Source of the DNA: Pseudoglutamicibacter albus
Lineage (GTDB): Bacteria; Actinomycetota; Actinomycetes; Actinomycetales; Micrococcaceae
Length of the DNA stretch: 64,000 nucleotides
Assembly (NCBI RefSeq): GCF_031458175.1
Contig: NZ_JAVDXX010000001.1
Span: forward strand, 1,736,001-1,800,000
Reading direction: 5' to 3'
In this document: positions 61,562 through 64,000 of the stretch, piece after piece
Layout: every line of letters begins with the position of its first letter
Numbering within the stretch: the first letter of the stretch is position 1
Made by a program: the position numbers and the translations under genes
The notes under the pieces: model-generated
Seen by the model: the letters and a program-made list of their open reading frames with translations, nothing else
The model's database searches: none
Told to the model about the DNA's origin: nothing

Positions 61562-64000
61562 CTAGTCCTCGAACGCGGTCAGCGGCGGGCATTCGCACAT
61601 CAGGTTGCGGTCGCCGTAGGCCTGGTCGATGCGGCTGACCGGGGTGAAGTACTTGTCCGTGACCGAGGTCTGGCCCGGGAATACGCCCTGCTGGCGGGAG
61701 TAGGTGCGGTCCCAATCAGTGCGAGTCACGACTTCCGCGGTGTGCGGCGCGTTACGCAACGGCGAGCCTTCGAGGGAATGGATGCCGTCTGCGATCTCGT
61801 CGATCTCTTCGCGGATGGTCAGCATCGCGTCGATGAACCGGTCCAGTTCCGCAAGGTCCTCGGATTCGGTTGGCTCAACCATGAGGGTGCCTGCCACCGG
61901 GAACGCGAGCGTTGGCGCGTGGAACCCGAAGTCCATGAGCCGCTTGGTCACATCCTCTGCGGTGACACCCGTCTTGTTGGTGAGTTCCCGCAGGTCGAGG
62001 ATGCATTCGTGCGCAACCAGCCCGGCGTTACCCGTGTAGAGAATCGGGAATGCCTGCTTCAAGCGGGCCGCGATGTAGTTGGCGCCCAACAACGCATGCT
62101 TGGTCGCTTGCGTGAGGCCAGCCGGGCCCATCATCGCGATGTAGGCCCACGAGATCGGCAGCACTCCGGCGGAACCGAAGCTCGCCGCGGTGATCGGCGC
62201 GCCATCGCGGCCGCCCAGGCCCTCATCGTCGCGGTCCTCAAGTGCCGGGCCTGGCAGGAACGGACGAAGATGCTCAGCGACAGCAACCGGACCCACGCCC
62301 GGGCCGCCGCCACCGTGCGGGATGCAGAACGTCTTATGCAGGTTCAGGTGGGAAACGTCGCCGCCGAACTTGCCCGGCTGAGCCAGCCCGACCATCGCGT
62401 TCATGTTCGCGCCATCGATATAAACCTGGCCGCCGGCCTCGTGGACCGCGTTGCACACCTCAACCACCTGCGCGTCAAACACGCCGTGGGTGGACGGGTA
62501 GGTGATCATGATCGCGGCGACCTTACCCTGATTCGCTTCGATCTTCGCGGCAAGATCGCCCTCGTCGATCGAACCGTCATCAGCGGTCTTGACAACCACC
62601 ACGCGCAGGCCCGCCAAGACAGCCGAGGCCGCGTTCGTGCCGTGCGCGGAGGCGGGGATGAGGCACACATCGCGGTCAGCCTCGCCACGGGACTGATGGT
62701 ATTGGCGGATAGCGAGCAAGCCCGCGTATTCACCCTGGGAACCGGCGTTCGGTTGGATCGAAACCCCGGCGTAACCGGTGATCGCTTCAAGCCGCTGTTC
62801 AAGATCAGCGATCAGCTCACGCCAACCGCGGGTCTGGGTTACCGGAGCGAACGGGTGGATGCCCGCGAATTCAGGCCACGTGATGGCCTCCATCTCCGCC
62901 GCCGAGTTCAGTTTCATGGTGCACGAACCCAGCGGGATCATCGTCCGATCCAACGCGAGGTCGCGGTTCGCCAGCCGGGTTAGGTACCGCATCATCTGCG
63001 TTTCAGAGCGCACCGAGTTGAAGATCGGGTGCGTCATGAACTCAGATTCACGCACCAGGCCCGCGCTCCGCCCGTACACGCCGTCGCAGGATTCGCGTGC
63101 TTCGCGGGCCGCTGCGATCGCGTCGTCAGCGTTGGCGATGAGCGCCTTGCATACCGCGGCGATCACGGTCTCGACGTGTTCGTCGGTGGTGGTTTCGTCT
63201 GTGGAAACCGAAATCGTGTCCGCATCCACGCGGCGAACGTTGATGCCTGCGGAATCCGCGGCGTCCACGATCGAATCCGCCGCCCCGTCGGTTACGAAAC
63301 GCACGGTGTCAAAGAACGATGCGGTGGCTAGCTTCGCACCGGCGGCTTCAACGCCTGCGGCGAGCGCGCACGCGTGGGCGTGGGTGCGGCGGGCGATGTT
63401 CTTGAGGCCTTCCGGGCCGTGATAAACCCCGTACATTGAGGCGACAACGGCGAGCAGAGCCTGGGCGGTACAGATGTTGGAGGTCGCCTTCTCGCGACGG
63501 ATGTGCTGCTCGCGGGTCTGGAGCGAAAGCCGGTAGGCGGGGCGGCCATCGGTGTCATAGGAGACACCCACGAGGCGGCCTGGCAGGTTGCGTTCCAGGC
63601 CCTTGGTCACGGCCATGAAGGCGGCGTGCGGGCCGCCGAAGAACAGTGGGACACCGAAACGCTGGGAGCTACCGACCGCGATGTCAGCACCCTGTTCGCC
63701 CGGGGATCTCAGGTGGGTGAGCGCGAGCAGGTCGGTTGCGATCGTGACTTTCGCGCCGCGTTCCTTTGCTTCCGCGATGATCTCGGCGTGGTTGACGATC
63801 GCGCCCGAATCGCCTGGCTGTTGCAGCACGATGCCCGAAATCGGGCCCTCCGGAAGGCCTTCGGCGGCGAAGTCACGCACCTCAAGAGGGATCCCGAGCG
63901 CTTCAGCGCGGCCGCGAACCACGTTGAGGGTCTGCGGGAACATGTCCGCATCCACCACCGTGACCGCGTCGTCTTTCGCGCGGGTTGCGCGGCGCATCAA
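61562..64000 (-). CDS. gcvP: Glycine dehydrogenase (decarboxylating) P protein, partial
   Basis: GcvP is the PLP enzyme that decarboxylates glycine and loads the aminomethyl group on GcvH. The frame is open to the window edge; the visible 812 residues lack roughly the first 150 of a ~960-residue protein. Seen are [21 protein letters not shown] in the first half-domain and the PLP-binding lysine in [21 protein letters not shown]. Next come ANMNAMVGL with its preceding aspartate and CECPPL at the C-terminus. It probably leads the operon gcvP-gcvT-gcvH-sdaA; its promoter is outside the window. Confidence 0.95.
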   Translation of the reverse strand: MMRRATRAKDDAVTVVDADMFPQTLNVVRGRAEALGIPLEVRDFAAEGLPEGPISGIVLQQPGDSGAIVNHAEIIAEAKERGAKVTIATDLLALTHLRSPGEQGADIAVGSSQRFGVPLFFGGPHAAFMAVTKGLERNLPGRLVGVSYDTDGRPAYRLSLQTREQHIRREKATSNICTAQALLAVVASMYGVYHGPEGLKNIARRTHAHACALAAGVEAAGAKLATASFFDTVRFVTDGAADSIVDAADSAGINVRRVDADTISVSTDETTTDEHVETVIAAVCKALIANADDAIAAAREARESCDGVYGRSAGLVRESEFMTHPIFNSVRSETQMMRYLTRLANRDLALDRTMIPLGSCTMKLNSAAEMEAITWPEFAGIHPFAPVTQTRGWRELIADLEQRLEAITGYAGVSIQPNAGSQGEYAGLLAIRQYHQSRGEADRDVCLIPASAHGTNAASAVLAGLRVVVVKTADDGSIDEGDLAAKIEANQGKVAAIMITYPSTHGVFDAQVVEVCNAVHEAGGQVYIDGANMNAMVGLAQPGKFGGDVSHLNLHKTFCIPHGGGGPGVGPVAVAEHLRPFLPGPALEDRDDEGLGGRDGAPITAASFGSAGVLPISWAYIAMMGPAGLTQATKHALLGANYIAARLKQAFPILYTGNAGLVAHECILDLRELTNKTGVTAEDVTKRLMDFGFHAPTLAFPVAGTLMVEPTESEDLAELDRFIDAMLTIREEIDEIADGIHSLEGSPLRNAPHTAEVVTRTDWDRTYSRQQGVFPGQTSVTDKYFTPVSRIDQAYGDRNLMCECPPLTAFED

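Noticed and set aside
1-64000. CRISPR array or cas genes
   Set aside because: No regularly spaced repeats of 25-37 bases with unique spacers, and no cas proteins. The short tandem repeats at 20897-20947 have no spacers.

Overview
The window comes from a high-GC Gram-positive actinobacterium. The evidence is the HspR-type heat-shock operon (dnaK-grpE-dnaJ-hspR) with HAIR operators, a DtxR/IdeR-type iron box, NrdR-type and TPP regulatory sites, an actinobacterial CopD-CtaG fusion, and GTP-dependent PEP carboxykinase. Gene content and style fit Micrococcaceae (an Arthrobacter / Pseudoglutamicibacter-like organism). That placement is inferred from the look of the proteins, not from a search.

Layout. 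1-8.2 kb: protein quality control. The start of clpB, trmB, a BCCT osmolyte transporter, then hspR, dnaJ, grpE and dnaK on the minus strand, with HspR operators in front of both clpB and dnaK. 8.2-12.3 kb: a low-molecular-weight phosphatase, a small P-loop kinase, cardiolipin synthase, an aminodeoxychorismate-lyase-like enzyme and a DUF4235 protein. 12.5-19.4 kb: a complete six-gene Mrp (Mnh) Na+/H+ antiporter operon with 1-4 base overlaps between genes. 19.5-23.6 kb: a UMF1-type MFS protein, dcd, a VanY-like D,D-carboxypeptidase, an SseB-domain protein and tRNA-Gly(CCC).

23.7-46.6 kb is the accessory part. It holds an intact IS1249-family element with an 8-bp target duplication, a YcsG/YcsI pair (NRAMP-like transporter plus DUF1445 hydro-lyase), and a siderophore uptake operon whose iron box covers the promoter. 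It then has two broken copies of one auxin-efflux-carrier-type (AEC) permease gene that share a 671-bp direct repeat. Between the copies lie an IS21-family element, an IS1249-like relic, a DUF4143 ATPase behind two near-identical palindromic operators, nrdIEF, a divergent PEP carboxykinase and an FMN reductase.

46.7-64 kb returns to ordinary chromosome. It carries an MFS exporter, an NHL-repeat thioredoxin, CopD-CtaG, HU, zinc-free ribosomal proteins S14/L33/L28, a TPP riboswitch ahead of a thiamine ABC transporter (thiBPQ), and a glycine-degradation group gcvP-gcvT-gcvH followed by L-serine deaminase.

How the genes work together. HspR shuts off its own operon and probably clpB until DnaK is titrated by unfolded proteins. 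The iron operon is a closed importer: binding protein, two permeases, ATPase and a reductase-like SIP to release iron. The gcv genes make 5,10-methylene-THF from glycine; serine made from it can be deaminated to pyruvate by SdaA. The least ordinary signals are the AEC direct repeats that could loop out about 12.5 kb, the IS21 ends that supply the same stop to two different broken genes, and the double operator of the DUF4143 ATPase.
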